Positions 8,090 through 17,500 of a stretch of 17,500 nucleotides of DNA are shown here, in pieces. The stretch comes from Theodoxus fluviatilis (lineage: Eukaryota; Mollusca; Gastropoda; Cycloneritida; Neritidae): positions 1 through 17,500 of the forward strand of contig JAWQFJ010017525.1 in NCBI GenBank assembly GCA_034096865.1, read 5' to 3'. The first letter of the stretch is position 1. Every line of letters starts with the position of its first letter. The position numbers and the translations under genes are program-made. The notes under the pieces are model-generated. The model was not told the DNA's origin. It saw nothing but the letters and a program-made list of their open reading frames with translations, and ran no database searches.

Positions 8090-10895
8090 ATGCAGTCTGG
8101 TATATCACTAGGCCACCTAAACGTGTATCATCTTCCGAACAAAATCACAGACATATGTGCTCTTTTACACCAATATGATTGCTATGTTTTTGGTCTATCA
8201 GAAACAAGACTCAAACCCTACATCCCTGACACAGCAGTAGAAATTAATGGATATAACATCATCCGAAAAGACGCTAAAAGCGAAGGCCAAACTGGTATAG
8301 CAGTATACATTCACCATTCCATTCATGGGAATATTTCTCGCCGTACGGATCTTGAATCTTCACAGATAGAGTGTTTATGGCTAGAAATGAAGCCTCCAAA
8401 GAATCTTCAATCCTTATCGGCTATCTCTACAGAAACCCTGCTTCCACCTCCACATGGTGTGAAGCTTTCAATGCAATGATGGACACAGTAACCCAATCCA
8501 ACAAAAAAAAATAATCCTAATGGGAGATTTCAACATCGATTTGTTCAAACCCAGCATACATGGAAATCTACCATCTCGTTATTCGGACTCAAACAAGTAG
8601 TCGACATAGCCACAAGAGTGACCCATGACTCATCCACTCTCATAGACCATATATACACAAACACTGAAAACGTCTTGACAAGTATTAGGGATAGGTGATC
8701 ACTTTCCCACACTATGCTCCCTCTCCTCTAAAGTCAAAAGAAGTCCAAAGAGAACGCACACTACTATTCACTATCGATCCTTTAAACATTTTGATGCTGA
8801 TTCATTCCTTGACAATTTAAAACAAATGCCATTTCATGATGTCCTCAACTATTCAGACCCTGACATGGCCCTTCATTTCTGGTATGACCTATTTCTCCAA
8901 ACTGTAGAAAGACATGCTCCTATGAAACGGAAGAGAGTCAAGCATTTAAAACTCCCACCTTGGCTTACCAACGAAATCATGCAGGCAATGAAAACGAGAG
9001 ATAGACTTAAAAAATAATGATATCCCGGCTTACAAGAAGCAAAGACACCGTGTCAAGACTCTGGTTCGAAATGCAAACAAAAACTATTTTCAAGGGCTAA
9101 TTGAAAACGGCAATGACACATCAATGTTATGGCGCGGAATTAATACCTTCATACGTACTTCCAAAACAGTCTGCAACATACCTTCATCTATTAATGCTGA
9201 ACAATTCAACGAACACTTCACGACAATAGCTGACGAAATCCATGTAAAATCGACCAAACACACTCCCTGTCTATCAAATGTTAATGTTCAACGTATTGAG
9301 GATTTCTGTAATGAAAAACTTCCTCATGATGCTGCATTCCATATTCCTACTGTCACCTCACACGAGGTGATGCAATACATCTTTCAACTTTCAAGCAAAC
9401 GATCCACGGACCTTGATGGCATCAGTTCTCATTTACTAAAAATTTCGCTCCCCGCCATACTGCCTTCATTGACACACATTAATAATTTGTGTATAAGAAA
9501 AAGTATCTTCCCGTCTCGTCTTCAGCAGGCCAAGGTCATTCCACTGCCTAAATCTAAGACTGCTTCAGTACCCGATGATTACCGTCCCATCTCTGATCTC
9601 AATTTTGCCTCTTATCTCCAAACTACTAGAAAGATACGTTCACAAACATCTTTTCTCGTATCTTGACAAATTTGACTTATTATATCAATTGCAATCCGGC
9701 TTTCGCTCCCATCACTCCTGCCAAACTGCTTTATCCTTCCTGGTGAAGACTGGCTATCAGCCATAAACAACCGCAAACTGTCTGGTACCATTTTCTTGGA
9801 CCTGAAAAAGGCATTTGACCTAGTTGACTACGAAATTCTCCTTGATAAACTCTCGATGTACTTGAAAAATCCAACATCAGTCTCCTTCTTCCGATCATAC
9901 TTGACGCATATAAGCCAATGTGTCTATGTCAGCGGGTCGTATTTCTCGAGACGATTCGTAAAGTCAGGGGTTCCACAAGGCTCAATTTTAGGTCCATTGC
10001 TCTTCAGCTTGTATATCAATGATCTACCATTGAGTATATCAAATGAAATATCAATTGCATTACGTTGGCAGATGACACCATTATCGGCGTAAGTGACAGA
10101 AGCATAAATTCCATCCAAAGCACCCTGAACGTTACCCTTGATGATTTACAAAAATGGTGTTCATCAAATAGAATGGTCATAAACCCATCAAAAACCAAGT
10201 GCATGGTCCTAACTACAAGAAAAAACGTCAATGACAACCCTTAACCATCAACCTTATGCTAGAAAATGAAATCATTGAGCAAGTCTCTGAACACAGAGTG
10301 CTAGGCATAATTGTTGATGAACAACTAACTTGGGAACAACATGTCAATTCCGTATGCAAAACTATTGCTAAGAGCATTTTCCTGCTCTCTAAACTGAGGC
10401 ATTTTGTCACCACCGATGCATGTGCAATGTTTTTTCACGCACACATAAATTCCCATATTAATTTTGCATCTGTTGTATGGGATGGCTCTATGGCAGTGCA
10501 CTTGAACAAGATTAAATCACTGTACAGAAGAGCTGCCAAGCTTATCATTTCCGACTCAACATTGTCTACGGATGAAAAGATAAAGATTTTTGGCTTACTA
10601 CCCTTTCAAAAGCCTCAATAAATGCATCCTTATGCACAAAATTGCTCATTCACGAGCACCGAAGTATCTTACTGATCTCTTCATTCGTCCCCAAACAAGC
10701 CATTCACTATCTCGCAACACTTTCATTCTACCACAACATAGAGTAGACATTTTCAAAGGCAGTATTACATATTCAGGTGTTAGGATATGGAATACACTCT
10801 CATTGCACCTAAGGAACAATACTTCCATGAAGTCTTTTAAAGCATCCATACGTGATTATCTATCAGCTTTTGGGCTGGAAGTGCGCGCAATATAA
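8090..10895 (+). pseudogene. LINE ORF2: endonuclease plus reverse transcriptase (frameshifted)
   Basis: ATG at 8090 precedes ISLGHLNV, the usual start of an EEP/APE-type endonuclease. SETRL, then (new frame) SILIGYLYRNP, MGDFNIDL, TLIDHIYTN and DHFPT follow in order. A linker (PPWLTNEIMQAMKTRDRLKK) leads to the reverse transcriptase: YRPIS, QSGFRSHHSC, FLDLKKAFDLVDYEILL (motif A) and GVPQGSILGPLLFSLY. Next come LADDTII (catalytic Asp pair at 10071-10076, Leu for the usual Tyr/Phe), WCSSNRMVINPSKTKCMVL and LGIIVDEQLTWEQHV. A C-terminal part ends at TAA near 10895. It would nick target DNA and copy the element RNA into it. About nine frame changes lie between blocks; the length of roughly 930 codons is normal for the group. 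No RNase H is seen. Confidence 0.9.
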
Positions 10896-11192
10896 GTACA
10901 TTGTACATACATTATACATACATCTATTCAAATGATCTCACTGCTGTCGTCTGTACATATGACACGTATTTGCTTGAACTTCAAGATTCACTGAGCTGAC
11001 AGTTGTCAAAGGCATCTACTAAAATCTTTGTCATTGTTGATCATATTCTTCATATACCTTACCAATTGTTGTACATAGATTAGCTACTGTGTATTTTTTT
11101 GTCTTAATTATCCATGTTTTCATTTCTTTATGAGCAAGGACAATTTGTAAGATAGGCAGAACTGCCTAAAATGGCATCATTGATAAATAAAG
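10896..11192 (+). other. LINE 3' UTR
   Basis: AT-rich, non-coding. It holds TAGGCAG-AA-CTGCCTA (11153-11168), a perfect 7-bp hairpin with a two-base loop, and AATAAA at 11186-11191. The spacing of the two is 33 bp, the same as in the second tail at 11674-11711. In CR1/L2-like elements the terminal stem-loop and tail are what the reverse transcriptase recognises. Confidence 0.75.
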
Positions 11193-11220
11193 AATCAATC
11201 AATCAATCAATCAATCAATC
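11193..11220 (+). repeat. (AATC)7 LINE tail
   Basis: Seven uninterrupted AATC units directly after AATAAAG. They mark the 3' end of the LINE. Confidence 0.9.
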
Positions 11221-11632
<412 letters not shown>

Positions 11633-11735
11633 ACCACACATGAATATTTTGCCTCAAGGGCTGAATGTAAGAAAGGCACTACTGCCTAATTCACTACCCT
11701 TGTAAAATAAAGTTCGTTCGTTTGTTCGTTCGTTC
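11633..11735 (+). mobile_element. Second LINE-type 3' tail fragment with (GTTC)n
   Basis: About 100 bp embedded in simple repeats. It has GTAAGAAAGGCACTACTGCCTAA (hairpin AGGCA, loop CTAC, TGCCT at 11674-11687), then AATAAA (11706-11711), then (GTTC)n with one interruption (11712-11735). The match to the LINE 3' UTR extends upstream (CAAGG, then GTAAGA). This is a severely 5'-truncated copy of a related LINE, or a SINE that borrowed its tail. Confidence 0.75.
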
Positions 11736-11898
11736 TCTCTCTCTCTCTCTCTCAGTGTGCGTGTGTGTGTTTGTGCGTCTGTATGTATGTGTGTTTGTGC
11801 GTGCGCGTGTGCCCGCGCCCGCGTGCACATGCGTGTGCGTGTGTGTGTGTATGTGTGTTTGTGCGTCTGTATGTATGTGTGTTTGCGTGTGTGTGTTT
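11734..11898 (+). repeat. (TC)n then (GT)n compound microsatellite
   Basis: A (TC)n run at 11734-11753 is followed by an imperfect GT/GTGC/ATGT tract with a 46-bp-scale partial repeat (TGTGTTTGTGCGTCTGTATGTATG occurs twice in part). No gene. Confidence 0.9.
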
Positions 11899-12544
11899 CT
11901 CCATCCTCCTGGTTATATTAACTTTCCATGTGCGACCTCTTACTAATTGGCGATTACTCACGAGATGTGGCGGGGGACGTAACTCAGACCTGCCAGGACT
12001 GCTAAAGCCGGCGTTACCGGTGAACTCTGTGTGACCTCGACATGGCGTCCGCCCACTTAGGCATCTTGGCGTCACGTGACTTGTACTTGATGGCACTCTC
12101 ACTACAGATGAGGCGGTGCGACGCCTAATTCATTCATCTCCTCTCATCCTCTCGCCAGGTCTAGCTTCCGGGGGAAAGCCCAGATGTGTTAGAGAATGAC
12201 GTGGGCTTAACGCACCGCATTCATACCACAGCTCTCCAAGTAGGGGGGTGACGTAAACACGGACTTTCCACCTCGTTTTCTGAATGAGAACTAATGATGG
12301 GAAAGTGCCTGTTTTCATGAACTCCTGTGTTCAAACAGATTTCCGATCTCTTGTACTGGTCGAGGAGGGGTCAGGAGAGGGCGGGATTAAAATGGGATGG
12401 TTGGAAAACAGTGTGCCAGCGCCCTTGGCAGCAGGACACTGGTCTCATTGACTTGAGACACTACACACTGAGAGGCAGCCTCGACATCGGCTGAAGCGCT
12501 TTGAGTCTCACTGAGTGGGAGTATCGCGCGGTAAAAGAGTGATT

Positions 12545-12545
<1 letters not shown>
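11899..12545. other. Unassigned stretch with a possible decayed retroposon tail
   Basis: Two G-rich blocks, GGGGGACGTAA (near 11974) and GGGGGGTGACGTAAAC (near 12243), look alike. Between them, AGGCG-GTGCGA-CGCCT (12111-12126) followed by AATTCATTCATC resembles the hairpin-plus-tetranucleotide ends seen elsewhere in the window. No gene is seen. Confidence 0.35.

Positions 12546-12635
<90 letters not shown>
12546..12635 (+). repeat. (AAT)n microsatellite, about 30 units
   Basis: An uninterrupted AAT/TAA/ATA array. The Ile-rich reverse-strand frame across it is an artefact. Confidence 0.97.
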
Positions 12636-13983
12636 GAGACAGTGTTGCCTTGGATATCAAGGAAAATACATTCAATGAATAAAATATTGCTTTTGACCTT
12701 TGAAGTCCCGTAGGCTACTGGAAAGTACTGCAAATAGCTGTTCAGAACACGGGATGTACGTAACACACGCAAGAAAAGATTGTACTTTTTCTGTTTCTAC
12801 TACTCCTCAAATGTTTCCACTGGAATGTTATAATAAAGGTATAGCTGGAAACAACCAGTGTAGGCATCACTTGTCAAGGAAAACAATTAATCCACACAAG
12901 AATGATACGTATGCAGATGACATTAGTAATGATGTTGATGACGACGACAACAACGACGCCATCACCACAACCGCAACCACCAGCACTACTACCATGATCA
13001 ACGACATGATCATGAAGACGACGGCAAAATGTCGTTGACAATGCCGTTAGACTTGATCGGCAGCAATTGCAAAAGCAGCAACAGCAATAACTTCTGGTGT
13101 AAGCCCGAATGAATGCTGGCGGAAACAAGACTGAATATTAAAAAAGTAATAGAGACTTATACATGTAAGAACAACGAGACGAAACACACGATCTCCACCA
13201 GTGTGAGATCTGATGTCAGTCCTGCTCACGGGGGAAGCTGCGGAGGGTGGCCGAAGTTGTGTAGCTGCGGATCTGGCAGGCCATGGAAAGGTCAGGTTGA
13301 CTAACCAGTGAACGATGCTCCCCGTTGGTCAGATTGACTGCTTGGGGCCGCCCCTGGCAGAGCTACAGGAATAAGTCCCGAAGGCTTCCAACCAGGGTTT
13401 CAACTGATGAGGGGGGCATCGAGCGGCTCCCGCCGTATGTGGTTCTCACAATACATGAAAAGAAACAGGAGCGGGCTGCAGACAACCAATGGTCTCATGC
13501 TGTTAGGTTCATGCATAAGAGTCTCCTTGCGTAGCTCCAGTCGCATTCTGGAGGTGCTTAAGAGCTAGGAAAGTGCTGATCCGTCCCGGACGATATGAAA
13601 TGGGAATGGCAGTCATGATTACTCTTTTGTTCCAATGGGAGTTTTAACATTACCTCGACATTATCACATTCTCTCTATGATAAAGACGTAGGTCAACGGG
13701 GAAATTTCATTCAGGTTGCCACAGGCCAAGATAGTTGTCTTTTAGAGCGGGCTTGTCTCGTCAGAGAGGACAAGGTAGAGAAATTCATCAGTAACTCAAG
13801 TCCTGCAGTAGATGAGCGTCATGATCAATTCATTGTTCCTGCAGGTTAGCACTTGCATATTTGGTCTCCTGACTTGGCCTGTATGCTTATTCGAACGGAG
13901 TGGATCAAGAGCGCTCTTTCAATGGAATTTGCTGAACGTTGTACACACTGCTTTGTTTGTCGAAAAAACTTGCTCATATTCTC
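12636..13983. other. Unassigned intergenic stretch
   Basis: No gene is recognised. 12920-13025 is rich in GAT/GAC/ACC triplets (degenerate trinucleotide repeat), which makes an Asp/Thr-rich open frame. The frame at 13325-13534 matches nothing familiar. Confidence 0.5.
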
Positions 13984-14030
13984 TTGCCTTTCAACACCAA
14001 CACCAACAACAACAACAACATTAACAACAA
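13984..14030 (+). repeat. Short (AAC)n / CAACAC repeat
   Basis: CAACACCAACACC followed by (AAC)n with one interruption. Confidence 0.8.
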
Positions 14031-14924
14031 ATTGGATAAGGGTAGATGAATACGAACTGGTTTTATACAGCAACTCATCACCCATGACCCTTTACCCTTA
14101 CACTCTGATCGCTGAGTCGCTTGCTCAATCCTTTACTTGCACTCGGTGACAAAGACAGTGACAGATAGATGGGATGCACGCACAGTCAAGCTCCATCACC
14201 ACCTTCGCTGCCTGCGGAGTATTCCCACCCAATGTTCATTACCTCGATTCCTTAGGTAGTTATTCGGAAAAATAACTCCAACAGTGCGAAGCGAATCCTG
14301 GTGAAATTTGGAGCAACGTCAGCGTTTCACACAGAAAACACTCCATTAAATGCTGGAGGTTTTCTGTTATCTAGTTTTGGAATAACATACAAAAAGAGAA
14401 ATTGTATCGCCATTATGAAGTTGATGACGTCAAACTATCGATGACGCCGGAGTGTGAGTTCCGCTCTCGGAGATCCTTGCAGCCACCAGAATGAAGTAAA
14501 CTCCGTAGCGTCAGGCCTGACCAGCAGAACATCCTGCCTGAACTAATCATACAGACCACGGGAAGAGAACGTGTGGCTTCCTTGGAGGAGGTTTGCACAC
14601 TCAGAGCGCTATCTAGGGTAGTAGGTTCGCATGCAAGGGTTACGCACACTTCATTGTAGCATCACTGCCTCATTGCCACCTACTCGTAGTTGTCCTCCCC
14701 AGTGGAGAGAGGCAAGGCGACCTCGGCATATTGCCCAGTGATGCGTCTCTAGGATCTGCGTGGGTTCTAGCCGTCACCAACAGCCACAAGCGACAGCAGG
14801 CGAGCGTTATGACCACTGGACTGCTGCCACAACGCACTCTGTGAACCCGAATCAGTAGTAACTCTGGCGCAGTTCACAATGAATGCGTGATAGACTTGAC
14901 CCTTCGCATAACAGCATTGCGCCC
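14031..14924. other. Unassigned intergenic stretch
   Basis: No gene, RNA or repeat family is recognised. The minus-strand frame at 14413-14649 has no familiar motif. Confidence 0.5.
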
Positions 14925-14950
14925 AAAATAGTTCGTTCTGATACTATTTT
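14925..14950. repeat. Perfect 8-bp hairpin
   Basis: AAAATAGT, 10-nt loop, ACTATTTT, followed by a C-run and T-run. It would resemble a terminator in a bacterium, but nothing else here is bacterial. Confidence 0.4.
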
Positions 14951-15025
14951 CCCCCCACTTTTTATAGAAATCATACAGTTGTCAAAACTTGTTTCCATTT
15001 CAACACATTTTATTTTATCAAATAA

Positions 15026-15052
15026 ACGCTTGTTTATTTCCTGAACAAGCGT
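15026..15052. repeat. Perfect 9-bp hairpin
   Basis: ACGCTTGTT, 9-nt loop, AACAAGCGT. The pairing can be extended past a small bulge (AAAC with GTTT). Confidence 0.5.
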
Positions 15053-15195
15053 AGTTTATGAATTTTGTGCGAAATAGTCTTAGAACTACTTTAACGGCGT
15101 ATGTCAGGGAGCAGAGTGCTATCCCATAAGCCTCTCGTGTTACCTCCTCATGCATATTCCGGACGGAATTCATCCATCACGTGATATGAACTATG
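15053..15195. other. Unassigned sequence between two hairpins
   Basis: No gene or repeat is recognised. Confidence 0.4.
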
Positions 15196-15230
15196 CTAGA
15201 GACTCTTTCGCCGGCAGGCGAAGTCTCTAG
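15196..15230. repeat. Strong hairpin, 14 paired bases with a 3-nt bulge
   Basis: CTAGAGACT-ctt-TCGCC, loop GGCA, GGCGAAGTCTCTAG. All 14 right-arm positions pair with the left arm apart from the bulge. No flanking element is identified. Confidence 0.6.
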
Positions 15231-15380
15231 TGAACTAGAATGGCCACAAGGTACACAAGTCAAGGGGAAGGTAAACGCCACCTCTGACCTCTGTCGTTCG
15301 CGTATGGGCCAAGTCTGCTTATGCATTCATGAAAGTAAAGAATGGAAAATGATTCACAAGGCGACATTTAACAACTTAAG
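15231..15380. other. Unassigned sequence before SINE-like copy C
   Basis: The frame at 15193-15408 runs from a hairpin into a repeat and matches no family, so it is not called a gene. Confidence 0.4.
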
Positions 15381-15567
15381 CCCCCTGTGGTTTGGGGATC
15401 AGAATTGACCCACCGCGTCTCTCTACGCAATTTTTAAGAGGCGAATAACTAGGGACATCGTGACGTGATTTGCGTTTACTCTAAACTATTCTATTGATGT
15501 TCGTGCTTAATGGCCTTACATAGCCTACAAAGGCTGATAGGCCGTACAGCACCACCCATTCATCCAG
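15381..15567 (+). mobile_element. SINE-like repeat, copy C
   Basis: This is the closest relative of copy B, sharing GAATTGACCCACCGCGTCTC. It also has GTAATTTTTAAGAGGC-like and GACATCGTGAC blocks and TGGCCTTA. The hairpin is AGCCT (15522-15526), loop ACAA, AGGCT (15531-15535). The tail is short and degenerate (CCACCCATTCATC). No convincing target-site duplication is seen. Confidence 0.75.
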
Positions 15568-16483
<916 letters not shown>

Positions 16484-17259
16484 AAAAAGCGAGGAGAGTG
16501 TCGAAACCAAAGGAGGCAAACAGCGACAGACAGATATTAAAAACATATGCACAATGGGGAGAAAAAAATAACGAACACCCCGGACGCTGGGTGAGTTTGC
16601 CGCGTGTGCATATGTACGAAGAGAATTCGCTGGAAAAGCAAACATTGATATGTCATGTCTTATTTGCAGCCACTGTCACCATAGTGTGTACTCAATGTAG
16701 AGCACTGCACTCTGTATGTCAAGTTCAAACCGCACGAAACGATGTTCACAGCGCAGTAATAGTAAACCAATGTAGTTTTCCTGTAGAAGGATGCCAATAC
16801 ATGCATTACTAGGACTGCCATTAGCCATGAGACAGCAGATAAACATGCATCTTACAACAAGGGAGAGTTGTGAACATTTTATTTCACTCCTAATTCTTTA
16901 CTTCAATTGGTTTGCTTTCGCAGGACAAAAAAGAATTGTGTGAATTCTCTGTTAATTTATTTATGTCATTTCATTTCCTGTTTGGAAAATAATCCACGGA
17001 GAATATATCTCTCTTAAGGTGGGTTCTAATTGGTTACAGCATCCGAAGTGATTGAGAGCCGAAATGGACTTAACGACTGTTCTGGGACTGCTGCGTTCGA
17101 ATTGGCCGAAGTGAAGTCGATGATGAACATCACTGCCTAGACTTTCAGCGACTTCCAAACGAAACAGCGATCTTACGTGACCTGTCATGGCGCTGCTTCG
17201 GTCTATTCGTCCACGAATACATCGGACTTCAAAGAACGCGGTCACCGAAGTCTAAGGAT
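16484..17259. other. Unassigned intergenic stretch
   Basis: Nothing is recognised. The minus-strand frame 16961-17245 (94 codons) and the small plus-strand frame beginning MALLRSIRPRIHRTSK near 17188 cannot be assigned. Confidence 0.45.
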
Positions 17260-17351
17260 TGTTCAGGAGGCGCAGCGCTGCTCAGCGCTGCATGTGTTTT
17301 ACTCCTGAACAGCAATTTTAGGGCGTGATTCACTCAGCGCTGAGCAGCGCT
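17260..17351. repeat. Nested perfect inverted repeats
   Basis: TGTTCAGGAG (17260-17269) pairs exactly with CTCCTGAACA (17302-17311). AGCGCTGCTCAGCGCTG (17274-17290) is the exact reverse complement of CAGCGCTGAGCAGCGCT (17335-17351). Each long arm contains the 8-bp palindrome CAGCGCTG or close parts of it twice. The two pairs interlock, so only one can form at a time. Confidence 0.85.
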
Positions 17352-17400
17352 TTGCATCACCGATCCGATGTGATTCAGACGATTTTGCATCATTTTCAAA

Positions 17401-17500
17401 ATGGCGTCTTCGATCCCGCACTGGCCGTCGATGCGTAAAATAACCCTCAGAAACATAATTTTGGGACTGGAACGGGCTTTATTTGCCCCAAGCACCATGT
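17401..17500 (+). CDS. Possible 5' end of a gene, open to the window edge
   Basis: ATG at 17401 has a favourable context (CAAAATGGCG) and the frame stays open for 33 codons to the end of the window (MASSIPHWPSMRKITLRN, then IILGLERALFAP). Upstream lie two copies each of GTGATTCA (17325, 17370) and TTTGCATCA (17351, 17384); the latter is the reverse of TGATGCAAA, which resembles the ATF4-C/EBP composite site. I do not recognise the peptide, and 33 open codons can occur by chance. Confidence 0.25.
   Translation, partial: MASSIPHWPSMRKITLRNIILGLERALFAPSTM

Larger units (their letters stand above)
5937..11220 (+). mobile_element. Near full-length, decayed CR1/L2-like LINE (two ORFs, 3' hairpin, (AATC)7 tail)
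   Basis: The order is ORF1 (5937-7708), spacer, ORF2 (8090-10895) and 3' UTR with hairpin, AATAAA and (AATC)7 ending at 11220. The domain content fits CR1/L2-group non-LTR elements: an esterase-like ORF1, an apurinic-type endonuclease then reverse transcriptase in ORF2, no RNase H, and a short tandem tail instead of poly(A). The 5' boundary is not resolved; a 5' UTR probably extends left of 5937 but not beyond about 5660, where the disrupted exon still reads. Around ten frame changes show it is inactive. No target-site duplication could be found, because the 3' flank is a CT microsatellite. Confidence 0.85.

Noticed and set aside
12700..13038. 112-codon frame with an Asp/Thr-rich end containing TYADD
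   Set aside because: The YADD string lies in degenerate GAT/GAC triplet repeats, with no other reverse transcriptase motif nearby.
14925..14960. Hairpin followed by a T-run, like a rho-independent terminator
   Set aside because: The window is eukaryotic and there is no upstream gene.
16578..16592. Splice-donor-like GGTGAGT
   Set aside because: A single consensus match with no coding exon beside it.

Overview
This is eukaryotic, intergenic or intronic animal DNA. It has no bacterial-style operons. It carries long tri-, tetra- and dinucleotide microsatellites, CpG-containing unique sequence and several retroelements of different ages. The elements (a CR1/L2-like LINE with an SGNH-type ORF1, a short retroposon with a tetranucleotide tail) and the simple repeats suggest a marine invertebrate, possibly a mollusc. 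That assignment is a guess, because no host gene is complete enough to settle it.

Layout. 1-507: decayed reverse transcriptase piece of a second LINE. 508-1850: unique DNA with small inverted repeats and CRE/NRF1/YY1-like motifs, then copy A of a SINE-like repeat ending in (ATTC)n. 1850-2566: nothing recognisable. 2567-2962: a 366-bp insertion with a 15-bp target-site duplication (TSD). 3420-3935: C-rich minisatellite. 4093-4156: 19-bp tandem repeat. 4230-4375: cluster of CCAAT and E2F-like motifs. 5102-5700: broken coding exon interrupted by SINE copy B (5289-5491), which has a perfect 14-bp TSD; removing the insertion rejoins the reading frame. 5937-11220: nearly full-length but multiply frameshifted LINE, with ORF1 (coiled coil, degraded SGNH fold, Pro-rich tail), ORF2 (endonuclease plus reverse transcriptase) and a 3' UTR ending in a hairpin, AATAAA and (AATC)7. 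11221-11900: long CT/TCTG tract with a second LINE 3' tail embedded, then a GT tract. 12546-12635: (AAT)n. 12636-15380: mostly unassigned, with hairpins at 14.9, 15.0 and 15.2 kb. 15381-15567: SINE copy C. 16217-16483: GA/GACA/GGAC compound microsatellite. 17260-17351: nested perfect inverted repeats, followed by an ATG at 17401 that stays open to the window end.

How the parts relate. The LINE supplied its own endonuclease and reverse transcriptase, and its 3' hairpin plus short tandem tail is probably what its reverse transcriptase recognised. A second tail 520 bp downstream has the same hairpin-to-AATAAA spacing but a different tetranucleotide. The three SINE-like copies share another hairpin-plus-tetranucleotide end and were presumably mobilised by some LINE. 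The clearest evolutionary event is the SINE-like insertion into a protein-coding exon. No intact protein-coding gene, tRNA, rRNA or CRISPR array is supported.
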